From contig CANNDZ010000002.1 of assembly GCA_947503575.1 (NCBI GenBank), positions 558,001 through 622,000 on the forward strand: a stretch of 64,000 nt of DNA, written 5' to 3'. Source of the stretch: an uncultured Kordiimonas sp. (GTDB lineage: Bacteria; Pseudomonadota; Alphaproteobacteria; Sphingomonadales; Kordiimonadaceae). The position numbers and the translations under genes were made by a program. Positions 43,719 to 53,604 of this stretch are shown piece after piece (the stretch's first letter is position 1; each line of letters opens with the position of its first letter). The notes below the pieces were generated by a model. The model worked only from the letters and a program-made list of their open reading frames with translations, did not search any database and was not told where the DNA came from.

Positions 43719-44725
43719 CCCCTATCACCGTTTTTTCCGCTGCCATAGCTGATCGGTCCATTCTTATCCGGCGGGCCGGAAGACCCTGCTTCTGGAAATG
43801 GCTGCGCGCACAATGCTTTCCAGCGATGTTCAAAGTCTGGCAAAATCTGCATCAAAACTAATGCCGGAAACCCTGCATAAAAGGCACCCATATACAAATA
43901 TGCGACGATGTAAAAAACAAAAACAAATGGTACAATAACAATTTTGGCTGCTGAACTACCGCCCACCAGAACGGCGATACCGCCAATAATTGCAGTCAGG
44001 ATCATTAAGGCAATCATGCCCAGCAAGATCATCAACACCAGCGCAAAACCCGCAGCCATATAGGTGCCCACAATGCGCCATCCCATGCCTTTGCTAACAG
44101 CAAGTGCGTTCCTGAACGTAGGATCAGGCAATCCTGCAGCAATCGCTGGAAACACAAGTGAAGCCCTCAGGGCATATGGCAAGGAAACAATCACCACCCC
44201 AGCCCAAACCAGCATCGGCCCAAACAAAGACCAAGCATCTTCCGGTGGCAGGGTTTTAGTTTGTCCTGCGGGGATAGACGAGAACAGGCCCCAAAAAATA
44301 AGGAGGAAGGGCACCATAAAAATCAGTGCAAGCTGCATCGCTTTAACCAGACTTGCCCGGTACCCTGCCCACCATTCCGGTGGCTCAGATGATGACATAG
44401 GGTCTGGGATGTTGTCATCGCCTGGCCCATTCATCAAAAACTGCTGCCAGTTGTAACTGAACGCAACGCCAATCATCATTAAAGGCACGGCGCTCAGCAT
44501 GGAAAACAGCGAGAATTGGATAGATACACCTTCGGTCTCAATCGCCGTCGGTTCAGGAGACAGTGTGCCATATGTTAGATACAGCATTGTAAAATAGATG
44601 ACAAAGCCTGGAATTGCAGCAATGGCTGGCCATTTAGCTGCACGAAGCAAGTCGACAACGCTATTCCTCGGTACGTTGATAGATGCCTCTACTGTGGCAC
44701 CAAATGCAAATTTATGCTGACGCAA
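43715..44725 (-). CDS. Polytopic membrane protein, about 6 helices
   Basis: A 336-residue integral membrane protein, family not assigned. Hydrophobic segments include WPAIAAIPGFVIYFTMLYLTY, LFSMLSAVPLMMIGVAF, ALIFMVPFLLIFWGLF, MLVWAGVVIVSLPYAL, AAGFALVLMILLGMIALMIL and IVIVPFVFVFYIVAYLYMG. The cytoplasmic or periplasmic loops are acidic and Pro-rich (DDNIPDPMSSSEPPEWW). The ends are polar. No operon partners. Confidence 0.65.
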   Translation of the reverse strand: MRQHKFAFGATVEASINVPRNSVVDLLRAAKWPAIAAIPGFVIYFTMLYLTYGTLSPEPTAIETEGVSIQFSLFSMLSAVPLMMIGVAFSYNWQQFLMNGPGDDNIPDPMSSSEPPEWWAGYRASLVKAMQLALIFMVPFLLIFWGLFSSIPAGQTKTLPPEDAWSLFGPMLVWAGVVIVSLPYALRASLVFPAIAAGLPDPTFRNALAVSKGMGWRIVGTYMAAGFALVLMILLGMIALMILTAIIGGIAVLVGGSSAAKIVIVPFVFVFYIVAYLYMGAFYAGFPALVLMQILPDFEHRWKALCAQPFPEAGSSGPPDKNGPISYGSGKNGDRG

Positions 44726-45022
44726 AATTACTCTCCTGGCTCGTGCATAGCCAACATGACCCCATCAACCATTCGCACACCACCTAGACGATGGTATGGG
44801 TACTTTTATACTTTACAGGAATTGATAAGCCCCCTTCAGTTATGCACTTAAATGTAAATGCAACACCATTGAAAACAAGGTGTTTTTCTCGCCGGAGCAA
44901 AAAGGATTACTTGCTAATGGAAAATTTATACGGAACTGTTCTATGCATGCGGGATTGGCTGCTAGGCCGTCTTGTTGATGGTAAGCACTGACCCGCGGGT
45001 CATTGGGTGTGGAAAGACAAAA
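44726..45022. promoter_or_regulatory. Divergent promoter region, membrane protein and protease genes
   Basis: A 297-bp gap, AT-rich in its left half. Contains promoter-like TTGATA and a GGAAAGA ribosome-binding site for the protease gene. Confidence 0.4.
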
Positions 45023-45556
45023 ATGACACAAAGCCTGCTTCAAACCAAACGGCCGAAAACAATCATCGGCTGGCGGGAGATTGTTGGCCTGCCGGATCTG
45101 GGCATCAGCCGCCTGCGCGCCAAAATAGACACAGGTGCCCGCACTTCGGCCCTGCATGCCGTTGATCTGAAGCCGATTGAGCGCAACGGCGTGCCGTGGA
45201 TCGAGTTTAATGTGCCGCTGACGGGCGAGCCCCGCACCAAACGCTATGCTGCGCCGATTGCAGACGAGCGGGCTATCAAAAACACCAGCGGGATGCCGGA
45301 AACGCGCTATGTCGTAAAGCTTGTTCTGGTTATGGCAAACCGGCACTGGCCCATTGATGTGTCGCTGGCCGACCGGGAGAAAATGAAATTCGACATGATC
45401 CTGGGGCGGACCGCGATACGCGCGCATCGCATTGTTGTTGACGCTGGCAAATCGTTCTTGCTTGGCCCCCCGACATGGAAGCCGAAAAACCTGAAGTCCG
45501 TGGACGTTCTCGGGCACATAGAAAATGACCCCTCAATTGAAGGAGATAGACCATGA
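45023..45556 (+). CDS. Retropepsin-like zinc protease of the RimB type
   Basis: A 177-residue single-domain aspartic-type hydrolase of the Zn_protease/RimK-associated family (PF05618). The active-site motif [14 protein letters not shown] starts at residue 34, with D36 the expected catalytic residue. The ATG at 45023 has GGAAAG. Its stop overlaps the start of rimK (ATGA), so both are made together. In Pseudomonas the corresponding RimB is reported to modulate the glutamylation made by RimK; that is family knowledge, not seen here. Confidence 0.85.
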   Translation: MTQSLLQTKRPKTIIGWREIVGLPDLGISRLRAKIDTGARTSALHAVDLKPIERNGVPWIEFNVPLTGEPRTKRYAAPIADERAIKNTSGMPETRYVVKLVLVMANRHWPIDVSLADREKMKFDMILGRTAIRAHRIVVDAGKSFLLGPPTWKPKNLKSVDVLGHIENDPSIEGDRP

Positions 45557-46458
45557 AAATCGCTATGCTCGCTCGAAACCCAAACCTGTATTCGCACACG
45601 CGCTTGAAAGAAGCCGCTGAAGCACGCGGCCACGAATTGGATATCATCAATACACTGCGCTGTTATATGAACATCGCCTCCCGCCGCCCTGAGATTTACT
45701 ATAACGGCGAAAAGCTGCCCAAGTATGATGCTGTTATTCCCCGTATTGGCGCGTCCGTAACCTTCTACGGGACAGCGGTCTTGCGCCAGTTTGAAATGAT
45801 GGGGGTCTACCCGTTGAACGAATCTGTCGCTATCGGCCGGTCGCGCGACAAATTGCGGTCTACGCAAATTCTGGCGCGGGAAGGTGTTGGCCTGCCCGTC
45901 ACCACGTTTGCCCATGATCCAAAGCAAACCCAGGAAGTGCTGGATGTGGCAGGCGGTGCGCCGCTGGTGATCAAGCTGCTGGAAGGCACACAAGGTATTG
46001 GTGTGGTTCTTGCCGACACTGACAGGTCAGCCAAATCCGTCATTGAGGCCTTCCGCGGCGCGCAGGTGCATATTCTGGTGCAGGAATTTATCAAGGAAGC
46101 AGGTGGGTCCGACATCCGCGCCCTTGTGGTCGGCGGTAAAGTGATTGCAGCGATGATGCGCACAGGTGCTGGTGATGACTTCCGGTCCAACCTGCACAGA
46201 GGCGGCTCTGCAAAGCCCATCAAAATCTCCCCCGAGGAGCGCGCCACCGCGATCCGTTCAGCCAAGGCAATGGGTTTAAATGTGTGCGGTGTGGATATGT
46301 TGCGGTCCAACCACGGCCCTGTGGTGATGGAAGTCAATTCCTCCCCCGGTTTGGAAGGCATTGAAAAAGCAACCGGCATTGATATCGCCGGTAAAATTAT
46401 CGAACTACTTGAAAAGAAAGCCGCCACCGGCAAAACCAAAACAAGGGGTACCGGCTAG
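45553..46458 (+). CDS. rimK: RimK: ribosomal protein S6 glutamate ligase
   Basis: A 301-residue ATP-grasp ligase that adds glutamate residues to the C-terminus of ribosomal protein S6. Family marks: [20 protein letters not shown] at the start, [31 protein letters not shown] (the ATP-grasp loop), [17 protein letters not shown], and a C-terminal [13 protein letters not shown]. It is coupled by ATGA to the retropepsin-like gene and is followed two bases later by an aspartoacylase-like gene, an arrangement recurring in bacteria. Confidence 0.92.
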   Translation: MKIAMLARNPNLYSHTRLKEAAEARGHELDIINTLRCYMNIASRRPEIYYNGEKLPKYDAVIPRIGASVTFYGTAVLRQFEMMGVYPLNESVAIGRSRDKLRSTQILAREGVGLPVTTFAHDPKQTQEVLDVAGGAPLVIKLLEGTQGIGVVLADTDRSAKSVIEAFRGAQVHILVQEFIKEAGGSDIRALVVGGKVIAAMMRTGAGDDFRSNLHRGGSAKPIKISPEERATAIRSAKAMGLNVCGVDMLRSNHGPVVMEVNSSPGLEGIEKATGIDIAGKIIELLEKKAATGKTKTRGTG

Positions 46459-46459
46459 T

Positions 46460-47503
46460 ATGCCAACACGCGAGTCCTTCAAGCTTGGTGATCATGAAAT
46501 TGCACCGGGCACGCGAAAAACCGTTGATCTGCCCATAAGCGTTATGTCCGATCATACGCCGGTCACATTGTCGGTGCATGTGGTCCACGGTAAACGACCC
46601 GGTCCGACCATGTTTGTCAGCGCATCTATCCACGGTGATGAAATTATCGGCGTGGAGATTGTGCGCCGCCTGCTGCGGGCAAAAAACCTAGACAAAATGG
46701 CGGGTACGCTGCTGGCCATCCCTATTGTTAATTCATTGGGGTTCATGACCCATTCGCGGTACCTGCCGGACCGGCGCGACCTGAACCGCTGCTTTCCCGG
46801 CAGCGCAAAAGGCTCGCTTGCGGGCAGGCTGGCCAACCTGTTCATGAACGAAGTGGTGAAAAAGGCCGACCTGGGCATAGACCTGCATTCAGCCGCCATC
46901 CACCGAACGAACCTGCCGCAAATCCGGGTATCGCCGTCCAAGCCAGAAACCATGGAACTGGCGAAAGTTTTTGGGGCACCGATTATTCTGACCTCTAAAA
47001 TCCGCGAGGGGTCCCTGCGCCATTCGGCTCACGAAGAGGGGATTGATATTCTGCTTTATGAAGCGGGGGAAGGCTTGCGGTTTGACGAGTTTGCCGTGCG
47101 CGCCGGGGTTAGCGGTATTTTGCGCGTGATGCGCCACATGAAGATGATCGCGTCGCGCGGCGTGCCTGCGCTAAAGACCAAATCCATTCTATCCAAAACC
47201 AGTTACTGGCTGCGGGCACCTGCTGGCGGCCTGCTGCGGACGTACCGTACTACCGGAGAAGAAGTGCGCGCCGGCGATGTAATTGGTGTGGTGGCAGACC
47301 CTTTCGGCGAAGTCGAGACCGACGTGATTGCAGAACACGGCGGGCTTATCATTGGGCGGGCCAACCTGCCGGTTGTCAACGAAGGCGACGCCCTGTTCCA
47401 TATTGCAAAGCTTGGTCAGCGGGACGCCGCCGAGGACAAGATTGAAAGCTTAATGGACCAGTTGGACGCTGAACCTTTGTTTGATGAGGATGAAATCATC
47501 TAA
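46460..47503 (+). CDS. Succinylglutamate desuccinylase/aspartoacylase-family protein
   Basis: A 347-residue zinc hydrolase of the AstE/AspA family. Zinc motif SIHGDEIIG supplies His and Glu near residue 54, followed by DLHSAA in which the third ligand lies. The ATG at 46460 follows AAGGGG; longer upstream readings are unlikely. It starts two bases after rimK and completes the protease-ligase-deacylase operon. By fold it would cleave an N-acyl amino acid or a poly-glutamate tail, but that is inference. Confidence 0.85.
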   Translation: MPTRESFKLGDHEIAPGTRKTVDLPISVMSDHTPVTLSVHVVHGKRPGPTMFVSASIHGDEIIGVEIVRRLLRAKNLDKMAGTLLAIPIVNSLGFMTHSRYLPDRRDLNRCFPGSAKGSLAGRLANLFMNEVVKKADLGIDLHSAAIHRTNLPQIRVSPSKPETMELAKVFGAPIILTSKIREGSLRHSAHEEGIDILLYEAGEGLRFDEFAVRAGVSGILRVMRHMKMIASRGVPALKTKSILSKTSYWLRAPAGGLLRTYRTTGEEVRAGDVIGVVADPFGEVETDVIAEHGGLIIGRANLPVVNEGDALFHIAKLGQRDAAEDKIESLMDQLDAEPLFDEDEII

Positions 47504-47658
47504 CGAACACACCAATCCGCTTGCCACAGCGAACGCCTGCGCTTATAAGGCGCGCAAGTTGAGGAGAAGGGGCCTGCGGCAACGGCTGCACAAAGGGCCT
47601 CTTTTTAAGTTTGAAGCGTCGCATGGCATGGGCCGTGTGCGCAGGCGGGATACCCCAC
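47504..47658. promoter_or_regulatory. Promoter region of typA
   Basis: A 155-bp gap before typA. No distinct operator seen. Confidence 0.3.
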
Positions 47659-49494
47659 ATGAGCAAAGACATTCGCAACATTGCGATCATCGCCCACGTT
47701 GACCACGGCAAAACCACGCTGGTTGACAATCTGTTCAAGCAAAGCGGCACCGTGCGCGATAACCAGCGTATGGAAGAACGCGCGATGGACAGCGGCGACC
47801 TGGAAAAAGAGCGCGGCATCACCATTTTGGCGAAATGCACAAGCGTGATGTGGGGTGACACCCGCGTAAACATTGTGGACACGCCGGGCCACGCCGACTT
47901 TGGCGGCGAGGTGGAACGCATCCTGTCGATGGTGGACGGTGTTGTGCTGCTGGTGGACGCCGCCGAAGGCCCGATGCCGCAAACCAAATTTGTAACTGCA
48001 AAAGCGCTGGCGCTGGGCCTGCGTCCCATTGTGGTGGTGAACAAGGTCGATAAACCAGACGGTGACCCAGACAAAGCCACCGACGCCTGCTTTGACCTGT
48101 TTGTCAACCTAGACGCCGACGACGAACAACTTGATTTCCCGGTTATGTACGCGTCTGGCCGCAACGGCTGGTGCGACGAAGAGCTGGACGGCCCGCGTGA
48201 AAACCTGCATCCGCTGTTTGAAAAAATTCTGGACCATGTGCCTGCGCCGAAGGTTGTCACAGACGGCAATGTCGACAAGCCGTTTTCCATGCTGGTCAGC
48301 CTTCTGGACCGGGACAATTTTGTTGGTCGTATCCTCACGGGCCGTATTGAAACAGGCCGCGTGAAAGTTGGTGATGCCATTCATGCCCTAAGCCGCGACA
48401 GCAAGGTGATTGAAACCGGTCGTATTTCAAAACTGCTGGCCTTCCGGGGCCTGGAACGCGTGCCGGTAGAGGAAGCGGAAGCGGGCGATATTGTCGCCAT
48501 CGCGGGCCTGCAAACCGCAACGGTTGCCGACACCATTGCCGTGCCCGAAGTGACCGAAGCCCTGCATTCTGTGCCGGTGGACCCGCCAACCCTTGCCATG
48601 ACCTTCATGGTCAACGACAGCCCGCTGGCGGGCCGCGAAGGCAAGCTGGTGACCAGTCGCGTTATCCGCGATCGCCTGATGCGCGAAGCCGAAGGCAATG
48701 TGGCAATCAAGATTTCTGAAACCGATGCCAAAGACGCGTTTGAAGTGGCAGGCCGGGGCGAACTGCAACTGGGCGTGTTGATTGAAACCATGCGCCGCGA
48801 AGGCTTTGAATTGGCGATCAGCCGCCCGCGCGTTTTGTATAAAATGGATGAAAACTGCAAGCGCCTCGAGCCATACGAGACCGTACAGGTTGATGTGGAC
48901 GAGGCGTATCAAGGCGTTGTGGTTGAAAAAATGACCCAGCGCAAAGCCGAACTGACCGGCATGACGCCATCGGGCGGCGGTAAGGTGCGGCTGACTTTCG
49001 ACGCGCCCGCACGCGGGCTGATTGGCTACCATGGTGAATTCCTGACGGATACCCGCGGCACCGGCATTATGGCGCGCGCCTATGACCGCTACGACGCCTA
49101 CAAAGGCCCTATCCGGGGCCGTCAGCGCGGCGTGCTTGTGGCCACTGGCGGCGGCAAGGCCGTGACCTATGCGCTGTTTAACCTGCAGGAACGTGGGATT
49201 ATCATGATCAACGGCGGCGATGACACCTATGAAGGCATGATCATCGGGGAAAACAGCCGCGACAACGATCTGGACGTGAATGTGCAGAAAGCCAAACAGC
49301 TGACCAACATTCGCGCAGCGGGCAAAGACGAAGCCGTTAAGCTGACCACGCCGAAGATTTTGCCGCTGGAAGAAGCGCTGGCATATATCAACGATGATGA
49401 ACTGGTGGAAGTAACACCCGAAAGCATTCGTCTGCGCAAGCGCCACCTGTTGCCGCATGAGCGCAAAAAAGCCGCCAAATCTGTTGAAGGCTAA
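47659..49494 (+). CDS. typA: TypA/BipA ribosome-associated GTPase
   Basis: A 611-residue translational GTPase related to EF-G. G1 motif [14 protein letters not shown] lies at about residues 9-22, G2 RGITI near 50, G3 [13 protein letters not shown] near 73-85, and G4 VVNKVDKPD near 130. The domain V and C-terminal region follow at normal length. It acts at the 50S ribosome under stress or low temperature. The start at 47659 (MSKDIRNIA) has a GGGATA site. It is followed by a perfect bidirectional terminator. Confidence 0.97.
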   Translation: MSKDIRNIAIIAHVDHGKTTLVDNLFKQSGTVRDNQRMEERAMDSGDLEKERGITILAKCTSVMWGDTRVNIVDTPGHADFGGEVERILSMVDGVVLLVDAAEGPMPQTKFVTAKALALGLRPIVVVNKVDKPDGDPDKATDACFDLFVNLDADDEQLDFPVMYASGRNGWCDEELDGPRENLHPLFEKILDHVPAPKVVTDGNVDKPFSMLVSLLDRDNFVGRILTGRIETGRVKVGDAIHALSRDSKVIETGRISKLLAFRGLERVPVEEAEAGDIVAIAGLQTATVADTIAVPEVTEALHSVPVDPPTLAMTFMVNDSPLAGREGKLVTSRVIRDRLMREAEGNVAIKISETDAKDAFEVAGRGELQLGVLIETMRREGFELAISRPRVLYKMDENCKRLEPYETVQVDVDEAYQGVVVEKMTQRKAELTGMTPSGGGKVRLTFDAPARGLIGYHGEFLTDTRGTGIMARAYDRYDAYKGPIRGRQRGVLVATGGGKAVTYALFNLQERGIIMINGGDDTYEGMIIGENSRDNDLDVNVQKAKQLTNIRAAGKDEAVKLTTPKILPLEEALAYINDDELVEVTPESIRLRKRHLLPHERKKAAKSVEG

Positions 49495-49555
49495 TTAAAC
49501 AGTTCCTGTTTCACGGGAAACATAGCTTTAAAGGGTGGCTTATTTAGCCCTAAGA

Positions 49556-49594
49556 AAAAGTCGAGCAGGATATCCTGCTCGGCCTTCTTTTTTA
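49556..49594. terminator. Bidirectional terminator between typA and the RTX gene
   Basis: CGAGCAGGATATCCTGCTCG is a perfect 20-base palindrome (49562-49581). It is followed by CTTCTTTTTT on the plus strand and by CTTTTTCTT on the minus strand, serving both convergent genes. Confidence 0.88.
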
Positions 49595-49606
49595 ACATTC
49601 TGGATT

Positions 49607-52600
49607 CTACAAAATGAAGTCGGCGCGACCCAAGTCCGCCAGACTTGTTCCCTGCAGAAACAGACTATCATCGCCTCCAAGGTCAATCAGAACCCCACTG
49701 ATGCCATCGACGACTTCCTCACTAACAGCATTTTGCACCGCATTCGCATCGGCAAAGCCCGCAGAAACATCCGAAAGGTCGAGCAAGTCATTGCGCGGAT
49801 TATAGTCAGTAATCACGTCATTCCCTGAACCGATAGCAAACACGAACAGATCGGCACCGTTGCCACCCGTCAACATGTCATCTCCCGCACCGCCGACCAG
49901 CGTATCGTTACCATTTGCAGCGGAAAGGGTGTCATCGCCAGCGCCGCCTAGCAAAAGATCGGACCCATTGTTGCCCTTGAGGTCGTCAGCACCGTCACCT
50001 GCTGTAAGCGTGTCATTGCCATTGCCACCCACGAGGGTGTCATCCCCGGCGCCGCTATCAAGAACATCCGAACCATTGTTGCCCTTGAGGTCATCAGCAC
50101 CGTCACCTGCTGCAAGCGTGTCATTGCCATTGCCACCCAAGAGGATGTCATCACCGGCACCGCTATCAAGGAAGTCAGAGCCGTTGCCGCCAAGCAGCGT
50201 GTCGTCGCCAGTGCCACCGTCCAGCACATCGTTGGCATTGCCGCCATTCAGGCTGTCGGAACCGAACCCACCTGAAATCGTGTCGGCACCATTGCCGCCC
50301 GCAAGTGTGTCATTGCCCGCACCTCCGGCAAGATCGTCGTCGCCGTTGCCACCGCGAATGCTCTCGCCAGGGACAGGATCGCCGTAAATAATCTGGCCAT
50401 TCGCATCAAGCGTCACCAGATCATCAATCGTCAAACCAACAAGACCAATGAGCTGGTTGCCAAAATCAAGGCGTACGCCTATCGGCACCTCGCTCACAAA
50501 CTGCAGCAATGAAGACAAATCCGAAGCACTAAATAGGTTGGTGCTGAGGTCAAGCACATCCCCATCAGCTGCTGAAAGGTCAAAGATGATCGTCCGGTCG
50601 GTTTCGCCGTTTGGCGTAATAAAGGTGTCGGCACCCGCACCACCAGAAATGGTATCTGTGCCTGAGCCAACAAGCGTATCGTTACCGTCGCCACCATTTA
50701 ACTGATTGCTGCCTTCACCGCCGTCGATAAAGTCGTTACCGCCCTGACCATTCAGGGAATTATCACCTGCATCCCCGATGATCACATCATCAAAGAACGA
50801 CCCCCCGACATTCTCGATCCCAATCAGCACATCGGTGCCGCCTTCGCCGTCGTCAAAGGCGAAGCCTGCCGACAAGTCAACGTTTATACCTACAGTGTCA
50901 CCTTCTTCCTGCACGGGGCCACCATCAAGACCAAAACCAACGTCAAAATAGTCTGCTTCGTCACCGGTGCCGAGGCTGCCATCAAGCGTGTCATTGCCGA
51001 CCCCGCCTGTTAGTAGTGATGGACCCCCTTGGCCGCCGATCAACAGGTCGTCGCCCACACCGCCGCGCGCCTGGTCCAGTGTGAAGCCGCCGCTCTCACT
51101 AACACCAAGATCAAGCGTGTCATTACCGGCACCGCCAAGCAGGAAGTCATTCCCGCCACCACCGGAAATACTATCATCGCCAGCCTCGCCAAACAGCTCA
51201 TTATCATTCTCGTCACCAATCAGCACGTCATTGAATGATGACCCCAGGGCGTTTTCTATTCCGATGAGAACGTCCACTCCGCCTTCGCCGTCATCGGTTG
51301 TCAGACCTTGTGAAAGATCGACCACAACCCCGGCATTATCGCCCGGTTCGCGGGGTGGCGTGCCGTCAAAACCAAGACCAACAGCAAAATAATCGGCTGA
51401 GTCTGCATCACCGGCGGTGCCATCAAGCGTGTCAAACCCTGGACCGCCGCGCAACGCATTGCCGCCTGTCCCGCCAATCAGCAGGTCGTCGCCAATGCCT
51501 GCTGCAATAAAATCAAAACCGCCACCCCCATCAATGGTGTCGTCACCAGCCTCGCCAAAAAGGTTGTTATCATTCTGGTCACCTATCAGCACATCATTGA
51601 ATGATGACCCCAGGGCGTTTTCTATTCCGATGAGAACGTCCACTCCGCCTTCGCCGTCATCGGTTGTCAGACCTTGTGAAAGATCGACCACAACCCCGGC
51701 ATTATCGCCCGGTTCGCGGGGTGGCGTGCCATCAAAACCAAGACCAACAACAAAATAATCGGCTGAGTCTGCGTCACCCGCGGTGCCATCAAGCGTGTCA
51801 AACCCTGGACCGCCGCGCAACGCATTGCCACCCGTTCCGCCAATAAGCAGGTCGTCGCCACTGCCTGCGGCAATAAAATCAAAACCGGCACCCCCATCAA
51901 GCGTGTCATCGCCAGCCTCGCCGAACAGACTGTCGTCACCATCAAGACCCTGAATGGTGTCATTGCCCGTTCCGCCGAATTGTTCATCGTTGCCAGGCGT
52001 TCCGACAAGCAACAAACCGGGACTTGGTTGACCATATAGAATCTGGCCGTTTGCATCGGCAATCGCCAAATCAGCTAAACTCAGGCCCTGAATACCAAGG
52101 TTACCATCACCAAATGGAATATCGATCCCGCTACCAAAATCGATCACCCGCAATAGCAATACGTCCAGATCAGTCAGGCCAAGGGTCGTCTGGCTCAGGT
52201 CCAGTATGTCACCATCAGCGACACTGAAATCACCGATATTAACGAAGTCATTGTCAAAATTTGTGATGACAAACGTATCTGCACCAGCGCCGCCAAATGA
52301 AAAATCAGAGCCGCCGCCACCAACCAGGGTATCGTGACCCCCGGCACCATCAAGAAAATCGTTGCCTTCACCGCCGTCGATGAAGTCGTTACCGTCTTGG
52401 CCATTCAGGGAATTATCACCTACATCCCCGATGATCACATCATCAAAAACTGACCCTCCGACATTCTCGATCCCAATCAGCACATCGGTGGCGCCTTCGC
52501 CGTCGTCAAAGGCGAAGCCCGCCGACAAGTCAACGAACACGCCCGTCACATCGCCCGGTGCCTGAACTGGGCCACCATCCGTACCAAAACCAACATCAAA

Positions 52601-52936
52601 ATAGTCTGCTTCGTCACCGGTGCCGAGGCTGCCATCAAGCGTGTCATTGCCGGCCCCGCCCGTCAGCAAGGTGCTGCTGCTGGTGCCGCCAATCAACAGG
52701 TCGTTCCCGGTGCCGCCGCGCGCCTGATCAAAAGTGCGGGTCATCGCGCCGGGTGTTCCAAGGTCCAGCACGTCATTGCCTGCACCGCCCAACAGGAAGT
52801 CATCCCCTGCCCCACCAAAGATGGTGTCGTCCCCTGCAAGCCCAAAAAGGGTATCAGCCCCGTCAAAGCCGTTGATTACATCAGCATTTTCTGTACCGAT
52901 GATTGAATCTGATTCATTAGTACCTTCTATTGTCAT
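49607..52936 (-). CDS. RTX-type calcium-binding repeat protein
   Basis: A 1109-residue secreted protein dominated by hemolysin-type GGxGxDxLx nonapeptides in several blocks, the calcium-binding beta-rolls of type I secretion substrates. It has no signal peptide, as usual for such substrates, and the secretion signal should lie in the last 60 residues (LFLQGTSLADLGRADFIL). The start at 52936 (MTIEGTNES) follows GGGGGTTT. No ABC exporter genes lie nearby. A 366-bp segment is tandemly duplicated inside. There is no recognisable enzyme domain, so an adhesin or surface-layer role is plausible. Confidence 0.9.
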   Translation of the reverse strand: MTIEGTNESDSIIGTENADVINGFDGADTLFGLAGDDTIFGGAGDDFLLGGAGNDVLDLGTPGAMTRTFDQARGGTGNDLLIGGTSSSTLLTGGAGNDTLDGSLGTGDEADYFDVGFGTDGGPVQAPGDVTGVFVDLSAGFAFDDGEGATDVLIGIENVGGSVFDDVIIGDVGDNSLNGQDGNDFIDGGEGNDFLDGAGGHDTLVGGGGSDFSFGGAGADTFVITNFDNDFVNIGDFSVADGDILDLSQTTLGLTDLDVLLLRVIDFGSGIDIPFGDGNLGIQGLSLADLAIADANGQILYGQPSPGLLLVGTPGNDEQFGGTGNDTIQGLDGDDSLFGEAGDDTLDGGAGFDFIAAGSGDDLLIGGTGGNALRGGPGFDTLDGTAGDADSADYFVVGLGFDGTPPREPGDNAGVVVDLSQGLTTDDGEGGVDVLIGIENALGSSFNDVLIGDQNDNNLFGEAGDDTIDGGGGFDFIAAGIGDDLLIGGTGGNALRGGPGFDTLDGTAGDADSADYFAVGLGFDGTPPREPGDNAGVVVDLSQGLTTDDGEGGVDVLIGIENALGSSFNDVLIGDENDNELFGEAGDDSISGGGGNDFLLGGAGNDTLDLGVSESGGFTLDQARGGVGDDLLIGGQGGPSLLTGGVGNDTLDGSLGTGDEADYFDVGFGLDGGPVQEEGDTVGINVDLSAGFAFDDGEGGTDVLIGIENVGGSFFDDVIIGDAGDNSLNGQGGNDFIDGGEGSNQLNGGDGNDTLVGSGTDTISGGAGADTFITPNGETDRTIIFDLSAADGDVLDLSTNLFSASDLSSLLQFVSEVPIGVRLDFGNQLIGLVGLTIDDLVTLDANGQIIYGDPVPGESIRGGNGDDDLAGGAGNDTLAGGNGADTISGGFGSDSLNGGNANDVLDGGTGDDTLLGGNGSDFLDSGAGDDILLGGNGNDTLAAGDGADDLKGNNGSDVLDSGAGDDTLVGGNGNDTLTAGDGADDLKGNNGSDLLLGGAGDDTLSAANGNDTLVGGAGDDMLTGGNGADLFVFAIGSGNDVITDYNPRNDLLDLSDVSAGFADANAVQNAVSEEVVDGISGVLIDLGGDDSLFLQGTSLADLGRADFIL
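51187..51918. repeat. Recent 366-bp tandem duplication inside the RTX gene
   Basis: 51187-51552 and 51553-51918 are near-identical, differing at scattered bases, most of them synonymous or conservative. Each copy encodes 122 residues (motif NALRGGPGFDTLDGTAGDA). The high identity shows a young duplication or ongoing gene conversion. Confidence 0.85.
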
Positions 52937-53257
52937 GGAAACCCCCAATTTAAAAACTTTATATTTTTCAGTGCCCTACGTGAAAGCACTTGAGGTACTA
53001 TAAATAAAAGAAAAACAACCTCAACGGGAAAATAGCCTTCTCGCAAGCTAACCCGAATACTCACTTGTCTAATCTAAAATAAGAATGGATTATGGCATCC
53101 CGCCGCAGGGGCGCAACAACCCACCGCCAGCGCCTTTTTTGTGCCGCACTTGTAATCTATCAACAACTAACCACGTATAGTGGAATGATAAGCGCCACAA
53201 AACGGCGCGTATAAGACAATAAAAAAACGACACACGACAAACAACGAGGATACACCC
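52937..53257. promoter_or_regulatory. Divergent promoter region, RTX and small-protein genes
   Basis: A 321-bp gap, AT-rich near the RTX start. No named element beyond the GAGGA ribosome-binding site near 53246-53250. Confidence 0.4.
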
Positions 53258-53401
53258 ATGCAACAGCACACAAAACCACGCTTGGCCTACGGCATCAAAA
53301 AAGCCGAAGCCGCCCGCATGCGCCGCGAACTGGAACTGGCGAATACGCCAACACGGGAAAACGGCGGCATTTTCGCGAGCCTGCGTAAGGTTTTTTCGTA
53401 A
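53258..53401 (+). CDS. Small basic protein, 47 aa
   Basis: A short open frame from ATG 53258 to TAA 53401. An ACGAGGA site lies eight bases upstream. The sequence begins MQQHTKPRLAYGIKKAEAARM and ends GGIFASLRKVFS; it is strongly basic, with a helical middle and hydrophobic tail. Coding over 47 codons with good spacing makes a real small protein plausible, but no family was recognised. Confidence 0.55.
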   Translation: MQQHTKPRLAYGIKKAEAARMRRELELANTPTRENGGIFASLRKVFS

Positions 53402-53604
53402 AACGCTGAGCCCCGGGTCTCCTGAGCCTTGCAGTAACCAGAAACCAAACTGGCTTTTTAAGCAGTTGAGCGCGTTTGCGGCACAACTGGTGCCATAGCG
53501 CTTGCCCCCATGTGTCGTGCAATGGCCTTCTACCATCCTGCGCCGGGACCAACAGTCTTGGCCACAGTGCCGCACGATATCCGGTGTTTTTGGGGGGACC
53601 ACAC

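Noticed and set aside
49607-52936. Long plus-strand frames opposite the RTX gene, rich in Pro and Ser
   Set aside because: They are shadows of the GGxGxD repeat codons on the other strand and have no start signals.
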